Shown here one piece after another: positions 37,401-52,400 of a DNA stretch of 64,000 nucleotides. Origin of the DNA: Colius striatus (Eukaryota > Chordata > Aves > Coliiformes > Coliidae). Below the pieces are notes generated by a model. That model searched no databases, was not told where the DNA came from, and worked only from the letters and a program-made list of their open reading frames with translations. The DNA is taken from positions 93,769,971 through 93,833,970 of the forward strand of contig NC_084761.1 in NCBI RefSeq assembly GCF_028858725.1. The letters are read 5' to 3'. Made by a program: the position numbers and the translations under genes. Every line of letters starts with the position of its first letter. Positions within the stretch are counted from its first letter, which is position 1.

Positions 37401-40400
37401 ATCCTATCCTAATTCTTCCAAAAAGAACAGATATAACCAACAGATTGTGTGGGATGCCCTGAAGCTGGGCACATTTCAAGTTAAAGTAGATACCTGAGTG
37501 CTCTGCATAGTTGAGATTTAAGCTTTTAAGTGCATAACAGGAAAGAACCCAGCTCAGACAAGGGCCAGACCCTTGTCATCTTTACTCTCTGAGATTCTAC
37601 AAAGACTAAGACATCTCACTTGCAAACCTCTTTCTACAGCAACAAATGGGATTCAGCAGCATGCTGGGTTTTTCAGCAATTGCTTTGATTCAGACTGTGG
37701 TCTATGCTGCTGTGTAAAGCTGGAGTAGTTCTTAGGGATTTTCATGAGTACAACAGAGGTTAGGACTTGGTCTGCTCTAACTACAGATGAGCAAAGCACT
37801 TTGACTGAGATCCTCTGAAAAATTTGGATACTAAAATGCCATTACAGTGGGAACTGGGCACCTCCATACCTTTGAGAGAAGCTGGGACAGCCCCCTCCTT
37901 ATTTTTCTGGCCATAATACTTCTTCCATCACTGTAATTCCTCAGAAACAATGGGGTAAACCACAGTCACAGACTGCACAAACCAGGTGCAAGGTATTGTG
38001 TTATTGAAAAGGAAGATAAAGTCACTCTAAAGCTAAACCTTTCCAGGGATAATTCATATAAAGAGGTTTGCACACCATAAGAGCAAGAGAACAGATATTT
38101 ATTATACGATGGCCATCAGCTTCTTTTCCCTGCAACAAAGATAAATTTCCCATCATTTCCAAAAGACACTGACACAAGTCATGTATTTCCCCACCAAACC
38201 AAGAGGTTAGGAACAGCCAGCTCCACCAGCACACACTGCCCAGGAGCCATAAAACAGAGGCAGACATCCCTTCCAAAGCTGAAGTCCAGCGCAACCAAAG
38301 CAAACAAGTCTAACGCATCAACAACATCCGTTAATGAAAGCACATCCCACAAATGATTAAGTTGTTAAGTCCAAACACCTCAGAAGAAAACTCATGCAAT
38401 CTGTAACACTTACATCAGAGTCCCATAATATTTACATAGAGAAAAGGAAAGAATAAACTGTTAGGGGAAAACATCTGGGTGCAGAGTGGGAAGGAACATT
38501 GTTTCAGAGCACAGAAACCTTCATCTTTGCTTTTGTAGCATCTGTGGTTCAACTGGAGTTTATTAAACAACAATTAATGCTTTCATTTATCAAAAAACAG
38601 TTCATGCTTTCACTTTCTGTTGGTAAAATGCAAATGTACTTAATGAACCTGCTGTGAATACTTTTCCTTCCTTGAAGTAACCCAAGTAAGTATGAAAGTA
38701 CTTGTAAATACCCAGAGAAGCTCCCAAATTGCCACTCAGAGGTGAGACAAATCACCCCTGTAAGAATCTGATTCAACATTTAGCAGAGGGAAGTTGTAAG
38801 GCACAAAATGCCTTGAGCAATGGAAGCTTGTTCTTGAAGCATCAGTGCAAGGTTAACAAAAATCCTCAGGACAGGAGCTGGAAGCAAACCTGGCTAAGAC
38901 CAAAAATGAAACTGCCTACAGCATTCGATTGAGTTCAGAGAGATATGAACAGCCTCCTTGATGCACAATCAATTAGTTGATTGAGGGGTTTTTTGAGTAC
39001 TTTCCACTGTAATGATCTCATGCAGTTTGTAGCACACCACAAAGATGGGGTGGGACACATCTAGCACACCACTAAGGTGATCTGTTTAAAACACAGTTAA
39101 GTGAGTGTCCCTTTAAGCTTTTTGTTGAGCTCTACTGCTGATTGTGTGTCATCTGTCACCTTGACTTTCAGGTGACAACCACACTTAGGAAGAGAGGCAA
39201 CATTATTTTATTGACAAAACTCCAAGGGCTGGCTTTTTGCTGCAACACCTCATGTGTGGTGTTGGCTGGGCTGATTGTCAGCCGCTGCTGAGTTGTGGTT
39301 TTTAGGGTCTATGTTACTGTCTCAGTCAGCACAACCCTGTGGCAAACACTCAAAGCTTAGTCCCATCCATCACTCCTGTCCTTGCACATTTCTTACATTG
39401 CATAAGGCTCCTGATCAGCATTTTAAGATTCAAATCCCCCTCAAATCCATGCAGCCACAACACTTCTCCTGATATACAGCCGATTCCTCAATATCTGCTA
39501 GATATATTTGTTCTCTGCAAGGATTAGAATCAATCCTCTCTCCCACCCATGCACAGCTCTTTGCAACAGCACCTAAGAGACGTTAGTTGAAAGAATACCC
39601 CCAAACACAGCATTTATTACTTCTTAAATGCCAGTTCCAAGCAAGATTGTTTAACATTGACCAGTGTTTTAAGCATTTATCAGGCACTGCCAAAAGACAA
39701 ACAGATATCCCTGGAGATTTTCACTCTGTCCTTCCTGAAGGAGAGAAAGAGCTTTTATGCAATTGTACCTTTGTTTCTTAATGCTGCAGCCTGACTTTCC
39801 ACAGGCTGTGAACACAGAGGAGATAAATCAGAAACTTGTGTAAGGAGGTAGAAGGAGTTTTGCCAACAGAGGCTTGCCACTGAGCAAGAAGAACTGGCAC
39901 AGCTGTCAAGAAGACATGCTGGATTATATATAGTGGAACAAGCTTGCATTTAGTGATGCTGCACAGAGCAAAGGAGGGTGAATGTCCTGAATTGCGTCAG
40001 TGCTTCATCACGTGCACTGTGAGGCCAGCTGCAGTGAGCCAGCTGGGCAGGACTGAGCTCTTGTGAAGCCAACAGCTTCAGTGGCAGAGGTGCCCACCAC
40101 ACTGAGGGCTCTGCTCTGTACAGGTCAAGCTCAAGATACATTCAGCCTGGTCTTCATAATGCACACTCCTGTGGCAGCTGCAGGACATAACCTCCTGACA
40201 CCACCACGGTTTGACCCAAACTGTTTTCGTCCCATCAGCTAGGGAGCAGGACAGGGAGACTTTTGCTCCCACCTACCTGTGCTCTCCTAAGAGCTGTGGG
40301 GGTTTCTCTCAGGCAGTCAGCAAGAAAAACAACTGATTTTCATCTGCAGGAGTATTAGGGCAGCTGCTCCTGCCAAAAAAGGCTGCATCAAGGCTCTAAA

Positions 40401-43400
40401 CCAGCCTCCTGCATGAGGTGAGGCTTGACTATCTGCTCATGTAGTTTATAAACTCTCTGGAAATGAGTACTGCAAAGGGTTCTACTCTGAAACTGGCTAC
40501 ACAAAAGTTTGGTACCAAGGAAAGATGAGTGCCAATAACTGAGGACAGCTTAGTCCCAGCTAAGCAAACTTAGCTTCTTTCTTCGTCCTGCTTTTTGTGG
40601 CATTGAGAAAATGTGTTCACATTACGTAGTCAGCTCTCTAAGCTACCAAAGCTGCACTGACAAAGGAGCATTTTAAACGGCAGGCTGTTGTCTGAGAGTG
40701 CATTAATGCATCTATTGCCTTGGAGACAGAGAAAGGGCAGCCTGTGGAGACAGAATGAACCCTCTGTGAGACAGAGCCTCAGAGTATCCCTATTGACCTG
40801 CTCTAAGGGACTGGATTATGTTGGAGGGAGGGGAAAGAGTAAAACAAATCAATCTGAAAGACAGCAATTTACATCAGATCAACACAACTTTGGGCCAAAT
40901 TTGTAAACACCTTGGAGTGATTACTGCTTTAGAATCATTAAATGACTTTCCTAAGATTAACTCATGACTGTTAAGCACTTGGGGATTCAGTGATTCTTTT
41001 CATAAATAACACTTTGAAGTCAAATGCATTACATTGGTTTAGGCTAAAATTAGAAGGGTGCTACTAAACTGCACTGCAAATACAAGTGTTTCAGGATTGC
41101 TTAAACAGATACCACCTGTAACAGGCTTCTTTCTCCTGCCCAGTGGTACATTTGCCCCCCAGTGAACTGGAAAATGACAGCTGGGAGAGTGACAAATGAA
41201 TATGGGTTGGTTTGTCACCTATGCAGTGTGAAAGGAGCCTGTGTCAGGCTGGGACCCCCAGGCTCCAAGTCCTGAGCAGGGCTGCCTGGCATGGCAGGTA
41301 GTGGGAAGGGACAGATGACTGCAGCATGGTGGCAGCACTGTGATCCTTCAGACCCTCTGTTACCTCCCGAGGCAAAGTACAGTGTGCAAAATAAACAAAA
41401 AGCACATGAGACAAGTGAAGGAGTTACAAAGGTCTTTTGCTTCCATTGACATGAGATGCTGCCAGTCTGGATTTCTTCCTTCTCCCTAGACAGGCTGCTG
41501 GGCAGCCCCAGCCTCTGGCATGTCCAAATTAGAGGCCTCCCCCTCCTTTCATCTGCCACTGAGACAAAATGCAGAAGTGATAGGGCTCAGCTCTTAGCAA
41601 CCAAGCTACCTGGCACAGCACTGAAAAGGCCAGCAGCAGCTAAACTCTTCCTTCCACTCCTAAGTTTGTAAGCACAATAAAAGCAGGTGAAAGTGGGGAC
41701 ATTTTTTGAAGACAACTCTAGGACAGACTGAAACAAGGAGAGTTTGTTCAACCCTATTTTGTCATCCCAGGGTCTGCTACTTGGCTTTGCTCTATATCCT
41801 GCTCATCCAAAACACAAATGTCCTCTCCACCAACAGAGAAACACATGCCAGTCCTTAGGGAACAGAGCAAAATGGGGCTGAGACTGAAGGAGGTTTGCTC
41901 TTGCTGCTTTCTCAGTGGTTCCCAGTAGCTGGGGGATACAGGGCAGAGGAGTTACACTGGTGCAGCAAGGACAGGGGCACAGCCTCTAGAATAGAAAGGA
42001 CTGAGGCTTTTCTCCAGAGAAACACTCCCCAGTTTCAGGTAACACAGGTCAGTAAGGTGAGAAACGCACACACAGAGCTCACAAACTCACTCTCAGCCTG
42101 GCCTTCCCTTGGTTTTCTTCCCCTGGTGTTAGGAAACCCAGTGAGTAAGAGCAAGGGGAGCAAGCCAGGCTGGGGAGGGCAGCCATGCCTTCAGAGGGTG
42201 GGTATCCAGCACTCACCTCGGAGGAGTCGGCACACCGAGCAACACGTGCACACTGAAAGAGGAGCTGAGCATTAGAAACTCATCAGCCTTAGCTACCATC
42301 TCTCTGAAAACACCTGGTATCACTCTGAGCAGGCCTCACAGCCCCCCTGGGCATGAAGAGACCATGGTCTCTATTCACCAGCACACAGCACAGACTCAGC
42401 ACCGTGCCTCAGCCCAGCCTCTGTGCATAATGGGTGTTCGGGCTGGGATTACATCCAGCTCCCTGGCTCTGTTCTCAGATCACTGAACAGAAATAACTCC
42501 TGACTAGAGGGGCCTTGGCACGTGGAGAAGCAATGGGTAACACAGCACAAAGGGCTGTATGGTAACACAGACTGCAATACTGGGGCTTGTATTGCTGCGT
42601 GCCTGCATTTTTTTCAGTAGATTTAGACTTCTGCAAGCACTGGTGTACCCATTCACACAGCTTCTGAAGGAAACCAGCCCACATGGCCCTGATCTTCCCA
42701 CATCAGCCACGTGCTGAGGACTCTGGCAGGAATTGCATTCTGGTGGTATTGCCACAAGAATGAGAACCAAGGGAACTGCCTTGCACCCTTCAGTGCAGAT
42801 GCAGGTGATTCACAGTTGTTCATAAAAGCATCACCTTTACAGCTTCATCTTCTGGACAGTTTATGTTCCAGGAAACAGCCTACAAATAATTTCCAGTTTG
42901 AGCCTTCCAATTTAATCAGTGGCATCAATTACTCCAGATTGAAAAGCTTTCAGAGAAAAATGGTTTGAGCTCTGTGATTTCTTTGGTTCTCCAGCACTGT
43001 AGATTCGGAAAGTTCTTCCATAGTTTCACAGTATTTTACCCCAGCACAAACCAGTGCTGCTGCTGAAAGCACATGTCCCATTGCCCCTTACACTCTGGCT
43101 TCCACCTTCCTTGTCCCATGGCTGATGTCTGTGCTGTTGCTCTCTACTGGCTCGAGGATTTGACCCAGGCCAAGAGCAACCTTGAAGCAAGGAACAGCAT
43201 TTAACTTGGACCAGCTCCCTGACAAGCCTCAGCATGTATGAACAAGATTTAAACATGTCCAAGGGACAGGACAGGATGGGGCAGAAGCAAGCAGTCAGGT
43301 CACACTCTTTCAACAGGAGTGTTGGCTCACATTGGTTGGATGCTGCTGTGAAACTATGGACTTCATATAGAAAAGATGACTCTCAGCAAACCTCAAAAGA

Positions 43401-46400
43401 TCTGCTGTGGGTTTAGCCTCTGATTTTATACAGAAGGCAGCTGATCACAGTTTTGTATGGGTTTATTCTCTGAAAGTTCATCCAAGAGATGCATATGGGC
43501 TGTTCTCATGCACCTCTCTGGGACTGAACCATTGAGGCACATCCTGGCTGCTGACACCCCCCACCTTTGCTCTGTCCTAAAAAGCCTTCAGTGCTTAAGT
43601 GAAAAACCAAGAAACAGCTTTGACTCTCTCCTGTACAGTGGAGTGGAAAGTATCAGAAAGCACACTGCACATTTCTGCTTTGAAATCATTCCAACCAAGA
43701 ATGATCTCTGCCTGGGGTAAGCAGAAAGGGCATTCAGTCTTGGCAATACAGAGGCTGCTCCATAACATGGGATCCTCTGGCCCAGACAGTGTCAGCTCTG
43801 GACACCAACCATGATGCAACACAAATAACTCACCCAAAAGCAAGGCTGGCCTCCAGTGCCCAGCCCACATGGGAGGTTTCTGCTGACATTAGCAACCATG
43901 AGACACATTTGCATCAGCTATAAGATTTAGCTGTGTGATGCAGGGGCCAATATCCCCCTCCCCTTGTCATATCTGTCACTCACCAGCCATCACAAGGGAG
44001 TAAGTTTTATCTGAACTTTTAAGGCAATACTGTAAGGTTAAGATGTGCAAAAGCACCCCAGTGTTAATAGAGATATACTGTATCTTTACTGGATATTTGC
44101 CAGAACAACAGCATTGCCTCAAAAAATAGTTAGAAATGGTGTTCTGGAGCTTCCAGTTTTCCATAATGATGGGCAGCCACACAGCATTTACAGTTCCCAA
44201 AGGAAAGGGGCAGGCTGGAACAGGCATCCAAGCTGAAATATCACAGGCTATCATCAGGGTGCCAGGACACTAAATTGAGAAATGCTGAACTAAGAGCAAA
44301 GTGAAAGATCAGATAAAGAGGACAGGTGGTGGGCCTGCTAGGTGGAGGAAGGGCCATCATCATGTTTCCTCTGTGTATGCCCAAGGAGGGTGTGCAGATG
44401 CCTCACAGGAGAAACAGTGATGCCTCATGCTGTGTGCAGCCACACACAAGCCATGGCAAAAGCAGCCTTTGCCCCTTCATGTCGTTTGCATGTGGCTTTT
44501 GGCTGCGTGTGAGGAGGAGGAGAAGGGTCTTTCTGCAGGGTAGCTGTGAATACAGCTCTGGGCTTCCCCATTTGGGTGATATAGAACTTCTGGAGGGTCC
44601 AGCACATTGCTACCAAGATGCTGAGGGGACTGGAACACCTCTCTGAGGAGAAAAGGCTGTGAGATCTGAGGCTGTTCAGAAGACTGAGGGGAGACCTTAC
44701 CAGTGCTGATAAATACCCAAAGGGTGGGTGCTGAGAGGATGGGGTCAGTCTTTTTTTTTTCTGTAGTACCCAGTGACAGGACAAAGGGTAGTAGGCACAA
44801 GCTGGAACATAGGAAGTTCCACTGCAACTGGAAGAGAAACTTCTTTGCTGCTTAAGTGAGGGAGTCCTGGCCCAGGCTGCCCAGGGAGGATGTGGAGTCT
44901 CCTCTGGAGGTTTCTAAACCCCCTGGGCACATTCCTGTACCCTCTGATCCAGGGGAACCTGTTTTAGTAAGGGATTAGGCTGGATGAGCTCTAGACGGCC
45001 CTTCCACTATTCTGGGAATACACTTGGAGCCCATTATATGCTTAGCAGTGCTGCTCCTGCACACAGCCATCACATGAATGAGACTGCTCAGCATATACTG
45101 AGCAACAGTGAAAGGCAGCAAAGGCAGCAAAACGTAGAGGCAAAAATAAAAGGCAGCAAAAGAGAGAGGAAAAGAAAGAGTAATTCCCCATGTCTCAAAG
45201 GCAGCTCTTGCATATTCTATTTCTTGGCCTCATAAGACATTCTTAGCAGGCAAAAATAAACCTTTGCTGCATCTGCATGTGGTTGCTACTAACTAAATGC
45301 CAAGCTCTTCACACAGTGCTTCTAGTTGAGAGGGGATTCAGAGAGTCATAAATCCATCTAACCAGCACCAGTCACATTATAAAAATGCCAACAATGGAAA
45401 TTAAACCAGCTGAGTGGTTTTTTAATATAGTCTGAGTACAGTGTGGTTCCACAGCCAAAGCCCACCAGGGTCAGGAGAATCTTTTCATGGGTTTCAGAGG
45501 CTTGGAAACATGCTCAAGAGACATGAAACCAGAACCTGAACCCCTCCTGGTGCTCCCAGGGACAATGGGGGTTTCATACAGACAAACCCAAGTTTCAGCA
45601 GTCTCATCTGTGCAGAGAAGACAACAGACCTCTCTCCATTCTTGTTTCTTTCCAAATCACATGCTTTCAGATATCATACCTGCTCTTAAACACAGTCACA
45701 CAGCAGGACTGCAACTAGCAACAACAAATTCCACACCAGACCCGTGTTTACATTGCTTAGAGAATGGAACTCATCTGAACTCCTGTAACCTCGACCTAAA
45801 GAGCCACCTTGTGTCTTTGATTCACTGTTATAAGTGAGGGTGTGCTTCCATGCACCATTTGTTCAGTAGCAAAGTTGGCTTGAGGAGCTGCCAGTTCCTG
45901 GCCTCTTGAAGGCTACCAAGATGATGAGGGGACTGGAAGACCTCTATTACAAGGAAAGGCTGTGGGACCTGGAGCTGTTTATCCTGGAGAAGACTGAGGG
46001 AGAGCCTGTTTCCCACTCTCTGTAAAGCAGGAATAAAAAGAAAAGCCTAATGTTTCTGTGAAGTAGTGGGGACTGTTGACATGGACATTTGTCTTTGAGA
46101 CAGGAAAAAGAGCTGTGTGTCATGTCTTCTGGAGTGACTGCTCATGCACACACTCCTATGTGTATGTTACACATCTATATAGCATACTAACAGGCAGTAG
46201 GAAATGCTGTATGTTGCTTATGAGCAATACTCCAGCTAAACAAATATGGAAGGTGGAGTGATGGAACTGGGCTTGGTGTGCCTAGAGCAGTGTCATCTTA
46301 CCCCCAGTATGGCCCTCAAGACATGCTACAGTCTGGCTGAGACATCACTCTCTTCCACACACACACACACAGTAGTTATGATTGATCAAGTCACTCCTCT

Positions 46401-49400
46401 ACATGTTCTGACTGTGTACAGAATCATGGCCTCATCAAACAGAAAGAGACCTGGAGAGACCAGGACCACATCTTTCACTTAATCTGATGAAAAGTAAAGG
46501 CAAAGCTGTGGCCACAGTCTTCTGCACATCATGATGCCTCCACATGTGAGGAGTTGCCTCTCCCTGTTGTTTGCAGGTGGAGATCAGGGATCTCCATGAA
46601 AAAGAAAAACCTTTTGTGTGTTAAGACAGAGGTTTGTGGAGAGCTGAGCTGAGTTTGCTCCTGAAGAACAAAACTACAAAGGCTGCCCTTCACAATATGG
46701 GATTAAGATAGCTAAATGATGCTTTATTTGTGTCATTTGTTATTTTGGCCTAAATATGTGAAGTTTTGGGGTTTTCTGAGTAAAAGTTTTATATTCTGTA
46801 GGTGAAAACTTTACTTTCAGATTGATTACTTCAAGAGAAGTGTACATAAGACCTGATATAAACATCAGAATAAAACTGCTGTGCACCAATACTAGTTATT
46901 TCCATTTAGCTGCAAAGAAAATACATTCAACAGATGATGTTAAAAAGAGACAAAACAGAGAAGTGTGTGAGCTAGAATTCTCAGAACTTGTAAAGGGCTT
47001 GAAGGACACTCTTTAGGAAGGATGAGATAAGATATTCTTAATACATTCCAAAACTAAAGCAAACTAGAAGGGGTGGCAATCTATACAGGCTTGAAACACC
47101 ATGACTGTTTGCACAGACCTGGACACACACAAGCTGAAACTCCTACATTTCAAAATTGCCAGCATATGATTCACAAGCTACCACGTGCAAAACACCTGCA
47201 ATTTTCTGTGACTTCTCATCACAGCAATGGAGTTAACATGCCCTTTGGTGGTGTTTGGGAATCCCAGAGGCCATCTGGAACCTCCTGCTTGGAGTAACCC
47301 TCTGTGTCTCAACGTTTGAGATCTCATCTGCAAATCTATCTCTGATTAAATGTTTTGGATCTAGGCTCACAAAGATTTCTTTAACCAAGCTTGAAAGAAA
47401 TTGTTGTAACAACATCTTTAGGAATGGATCTTATTCCCATCATGATGTTTGTTCCCCTTGCTCTTTCAGAATTTGGAAACAAACCATTGCCCTTCTGAGA
47501 GGCTTGTTTTCCATAGCAGTGCTTATGCAGACACCCTTGATGTCATAACCAACTGTCAAACCTTGGACTCTGTTTCTAGGAGTCCTTTATATGAGTTTTG
47601 TTTCTCAGTAGGCTTTATTAGTGATAAAGTTCTGGAACTACAACTGTCAAGTGTTGTAACACCTACTGTACAGTTTAGAGGAATCACAAGTGAGCCTAAT
47701 TCAAACCAGACAGCTGTTAGGACTCACATTTATGTTTAGGTGACACGAGAGGCTGTATGACCCTTGCCCATTACTGTGGGCTCTCATTTCCCCTTGCACT
47801 TCCATTAGGCCCTCTCATTGAAAATCAGTTTGCAGTTCCCAGTCCACAGCTCAGCTTCTCAGCTCAACTTGCAGGGGCTGATGCTGACTCCCTTGCATGC
47901 TCAAGTTCCATCCTTGGTACCAGCCAGGAATAGTAACCATCTAAACGATGATACTGTTCTCTCTTAAGTGCTAAGAGACTCACCAGCATGTCTGTGTCCT
48001 GTGAATTCTGGTATGTGCTGCCTGCAATGTCTGTTTCTATATATTCCTGCCAACTGCATGACTTCATTCAACTGTGTGATATTCCAGACAACACAACACT
48101 GAAAATAACACTGGCACTTACCTGAGCTGCCAGTGCCTTCCGATGCACTTCTGGATGGTTTTGGCTGGCTCTGTTTGCTACTTGTTCGTACAGTGACCGA
48201 AGGAGGAACAGTGCTGCTGCTGTCTCCACGAATCGTCGAGAGATCCTGCATGCTAAAGCTCCTTAGTCTCTCAGACAGGGCTCCCTGTCCCTAGTTAAGC
48301 AAGCAAGCAAATAACACATATAGAAGTTAGGTTCAACAATGGACTTGAAGTCTTTCTTATCCCTTTCTCATCGATATCCATCAGGACAATAGGAAGACAA
48401 AAAAACCTGCATGGTCCAGTAACCTAGAGAAGGCAAAAACAAGTTGTTAGAAGCATAATCTCCCCGTCTCTGCTCTGCCTTCTGAAGTGGTTCTATGCAC
48501 AAAGTCATTCAAGCTTTTGACAGTGAGCATCTCTGATTCTTCAGTGCAGTCATTTGAGCTCAGAGCAGCTTCAGCCACATCTAACAGAGCAGGATGTTGT
48601 TGGATCTTTTTTAGTGAGCACTTCTCCAAGATCTGAATCAAACAGGTGCTTGGCTTGAGAAACACAATTAAATGGTCTGCATCAAAGTAACTTCCTTTCC
48701 AAGTGAATCATCTTATGATGATATTCATCCAGCCCTTCTAGTCATACACAGAATTTCCAGAGTGTACACAAATTGATTTTTTAAGCAATTCAAAGTTCTT
48801 TTTCAATGCAAATCACTACTCCAGTGCTTTTTTCCCCTGCAGCTTAAGGAAGAAAAGCTAGCATAGTATTTTTCTTTAAGACTATCTCTAAATCAGGCAA
48901 CAAACATATTCCACAGTGAAAGGAACATAGCTGTTCTTTGTAAAGGATTGGTTGGTTGAAAGACCTCTCATCAGAAAGTTGACTCAGAGTATACCTCTTC
49001 CTGAATTCTGTAACCTTTATACTACACCACTGCCATAAAGCAAGAGTGACAGAAAATACAATCAGTACAGAACTGATCTGTCCTTCTCTGTTGGCTACAT
49101 GGATTCAGAATATAAGCAACATAAGTGACACAAAGGACATTTAGTTTTAACATTTTGCTGAGGGGAGGAAGGTCTGAAAGATACTTCACAGCACAGTCTT
49201 GAAAAAAACATAGAAATAAATACATAGAGCCTGATGCTAACGTGATTTCTGCTAGTACAAAACAGGGGAAAACAATCAATGGGTGCTTCAACTGAGGTGA
49301 AGTCAGAAACATGGCAAATAACAGTAAATCCTGCAGCTCTGGTGCTGGCCTGGCACAGGGAAGGGACCTATCCTGACCATCTATGATCAAAGGTAAGACT

Positions 49401-52400
49401 GGCCACATTCCTTGCTAAAGCAGTCAGCCAACATTGCCTATCCCTGAGTGCACTGGTACTGATGCATTAACTTACCTACAAGTACTGGTTTCCCAACATC
49501 ACCAATTTTTCTGTGCAGAGTAATGAGAAATCAGTGCCCCATATAAACTCCTTAGCACCCTACTTTTAGGGACTGTGTGCAGACAAGGCATGAGTTGCTT
49601 ATATCCATGTCCACTGTGACAGCCTGCACTTTCTACAGTCAAGAGAACTGCTAGATCATTAATCTCTCAACTTTTCAGCCTATCACACAAGACAAATGGG
49701 TTCAAACTTCCTTTTCAATGCTATAGCATATCAATTTAACCTCAGGCAGACTATACATCCTGGACAACAGCACTTCTCTGTATCAGCAAGAAGCAAACAG
49801 CACATGACGATACCTTCTTCCATGCTGTCCCAAAGCATCATCAGCAGAAACACATATCCTCTAAGAGAAATAAATGTGAACTGTCCTTTGTAGGGCAGAA
49901 TCACCTGGTGGAGTTAGCCAGGAAGCTTGTGATTGATGCACTCAACCCCAACAAAGCTGCACTGGGAAGGTTTTCTTTCTTTTGCTGAATCTTTGGTTTC
50001 TTAAGATCTATGTACAGAGTGTTTGGCAGCACTTTGCATTTAGCTTTACTGCAGACATACAGAAAAGTCTCCACACATCCCCTGTGCTCTTCCTGCAGAC
50101 TTACATGCTCTTTCTCATTAACCTGCTCTCCTTTTGAAAGTATTTTGAGTGGATGGGGCTTCTTTGCTCCTACACTAACATGTTTTGTTTGCAGATTTTA
50201 CATGCCAAATATAGAATCCCATATTTTGTTCAGATGTCACCTCTGCCATCTCAGTCTCCAACCTGCCCCAAGTGTTGATGTCTGAATTTTGGCTACTCCT
50301 GCCATTGACCGAGCAACTATTGGGACACGTACTCACTCCAAGAGGTATCTCAAGTTATTCTTCTTAGGCCAGTCTAAGGTACATTTACTCCAGCCTATGG
50401 CTGACACTGGCACTGGGCTGGTATACCAAAATTGCTGTGCACGGCTGGTTACTGGGGTTGATCTCAGCTGCTCCAAGCTCAGTGCAGTACAGTCCTGGGT
50501 GGATTATATAGCTTGCACTGAATTCCTGCACTGCCACTTTATTCTCAATAATTGGTTTAAAGTTAAACACAAGACATCCTAGCCTGCAGTCTGACTCCAA
50601 CAGATAGGTCCTTAGCAAGAGCAATCAGATCATTTAATGTTTTGCTGTTGCAGAATGACTGGAGCAGAGGGTTAGCAATGGATGAGTTCTGAAACCTGAG
50701 TGCTGTATTCCTCCTGCACTACCAGCTCCAGTGTCAGCAGTGGCCAAGCTCTGCACGTCCTCCCAGCCACCCTGCTGCACCAGTAAACTCAGACATCACC
50801 TCTCTTCTTCCAGTGAGCCACTTATGGATGAGGACAGGAGTCAGATTAGAGACAAGATTTGAGCATTAGACCAACCTGACACTAACACACCCTTTTGCAT
50901 TGAAAATGAAGGAGATATGTTAATATTCTTGCTTTGCAACTTCTGACAGAGCAGCATATAATGATCAAAGGCCCCAGAGAGAGCTCTGAAACAAGGGTCT
51001 GATATGTGCCTGTCACCTGTGGGTCGGTTACATTAGCAGATAATACACAATCCCAGCCTTAAGCACATAGACCCAGCAGCTGTGCTGAACAAATTTGACA
51101 TTCTCCAGGTAAAAAAACTAAACTAAAACTGTCTTTTCTTGATTTGTTTTTCTTTAATTGAACCTGAGTTTATAACAGCAAAGATAAAAGCTGCTCATCA
51201 CACAGATAATAGCAAAATATTAGTGGTCAAATCTTAGAAATGGCAGGAATAGCAAAGGCTTCAGCTGAGTGAGGACAGTCAGGGTGTGTGAAACCCAACT
51301 GCCTTCTCTTCCATTGCTTTTCTTTCAAATTCTTGCACCTTCAGTCTTTGTAAGGATGGACTTGATTTAATTGCTCCCAGGGCACAGTACAACACAATTC
51401 TCTCCCACTTGTCACATTTCTACCTGACCTCAAATGGAAACAGGACAAGAATTACCATTACAAGAAGAATCAGGGTTGTTTCAGAGCAAACCAGAAAATG
51501 TTGTTACCAACTTTAATTTCCCTGCCAGATAAGCAACTGCTGTATATGAAATCACAAACATTTGGAAAGCCAATACTGTAACTGTTGTAGTTACATGTTT
51601 TAGCAATAAAGACTTTATCCAGCTGTAATGATTGTTATTCTACAGTAAGACTTATTTATTAACAAAATTAAAAAGCAAGTGAATTGCTTTATTTCACAAT
51701 AAAACAGATTTAGCAGAGCACACACCTTGGGCTGTGTTTGGTTAAAACAATCACATGGAAGATGAAAAGCACCTGTTTGGGGGATTTTTGTTTACTGTCT
51801 TGGCCATGATGATGCAGATGCTCTTCCAACTGCTACAGACATATGAGACGTCCCAGGAATTTCAGCACATCGTGTGTCTGCACAGAGAGAAGATCCAGGT
51901 CCTGAAACTATGTCTCTGCTGCAGGCCAGAGGCACACTTGCAGCACGTCCAGACAGATCCAGGCTGGTTTTCTCCCAGAGAGTGTGACAGCAGTATATCA
52001 TGACAGTAGCTGTGGTAACAACATTTCGCTGTGTTTACAGCAAAACAGCTTGATGCTGTTATAGAACCATAGGAAAATGGGGACTGGGAAGGCTGTGGGA
52101 CTATGGATGACACCACTTCTCTCTCTCCCCTCACTGAACATCAACAGACCTATCAGGATGACTGTGCTGGCAGTGTGGGATTTGTATTTTGAGGACTCCA
52201 CTCCCTGGTAGGTGAGACAAGCATGAAGCGGTGCTGGAAGCCTAACTCTCCCTGGGCACAAGACTATCTGCCTGGATTCAACTTTTACCTCATCCAGCTT
52301 CTAGGACACAGAATGTCCCCTTAAGCATGGTACTTCTGATTCAGTAGACAGTGATTTTGCTAAATGGTGACATTTTGGTGGCAACAGGTAGGAGAAGGTG

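Larger units (their letters stand above)
33848..48121 (-). other. REEP1: REEP1 intron (14.3 kb) before the cassette exon
   Basis: No other exon compatible with REEP1 phases was recognised. It contains two CR1 fragments (44.6 and 45.9 kb) and a stretch open on both strands at 35.4-36.1 kb. The rest is unique-looking sequence in which I see nothing specific. Confidence 0.6.

Noticed and set aside
46356-46371. (CA)8 microsatellite
   Set aside because: Too short to be notable.
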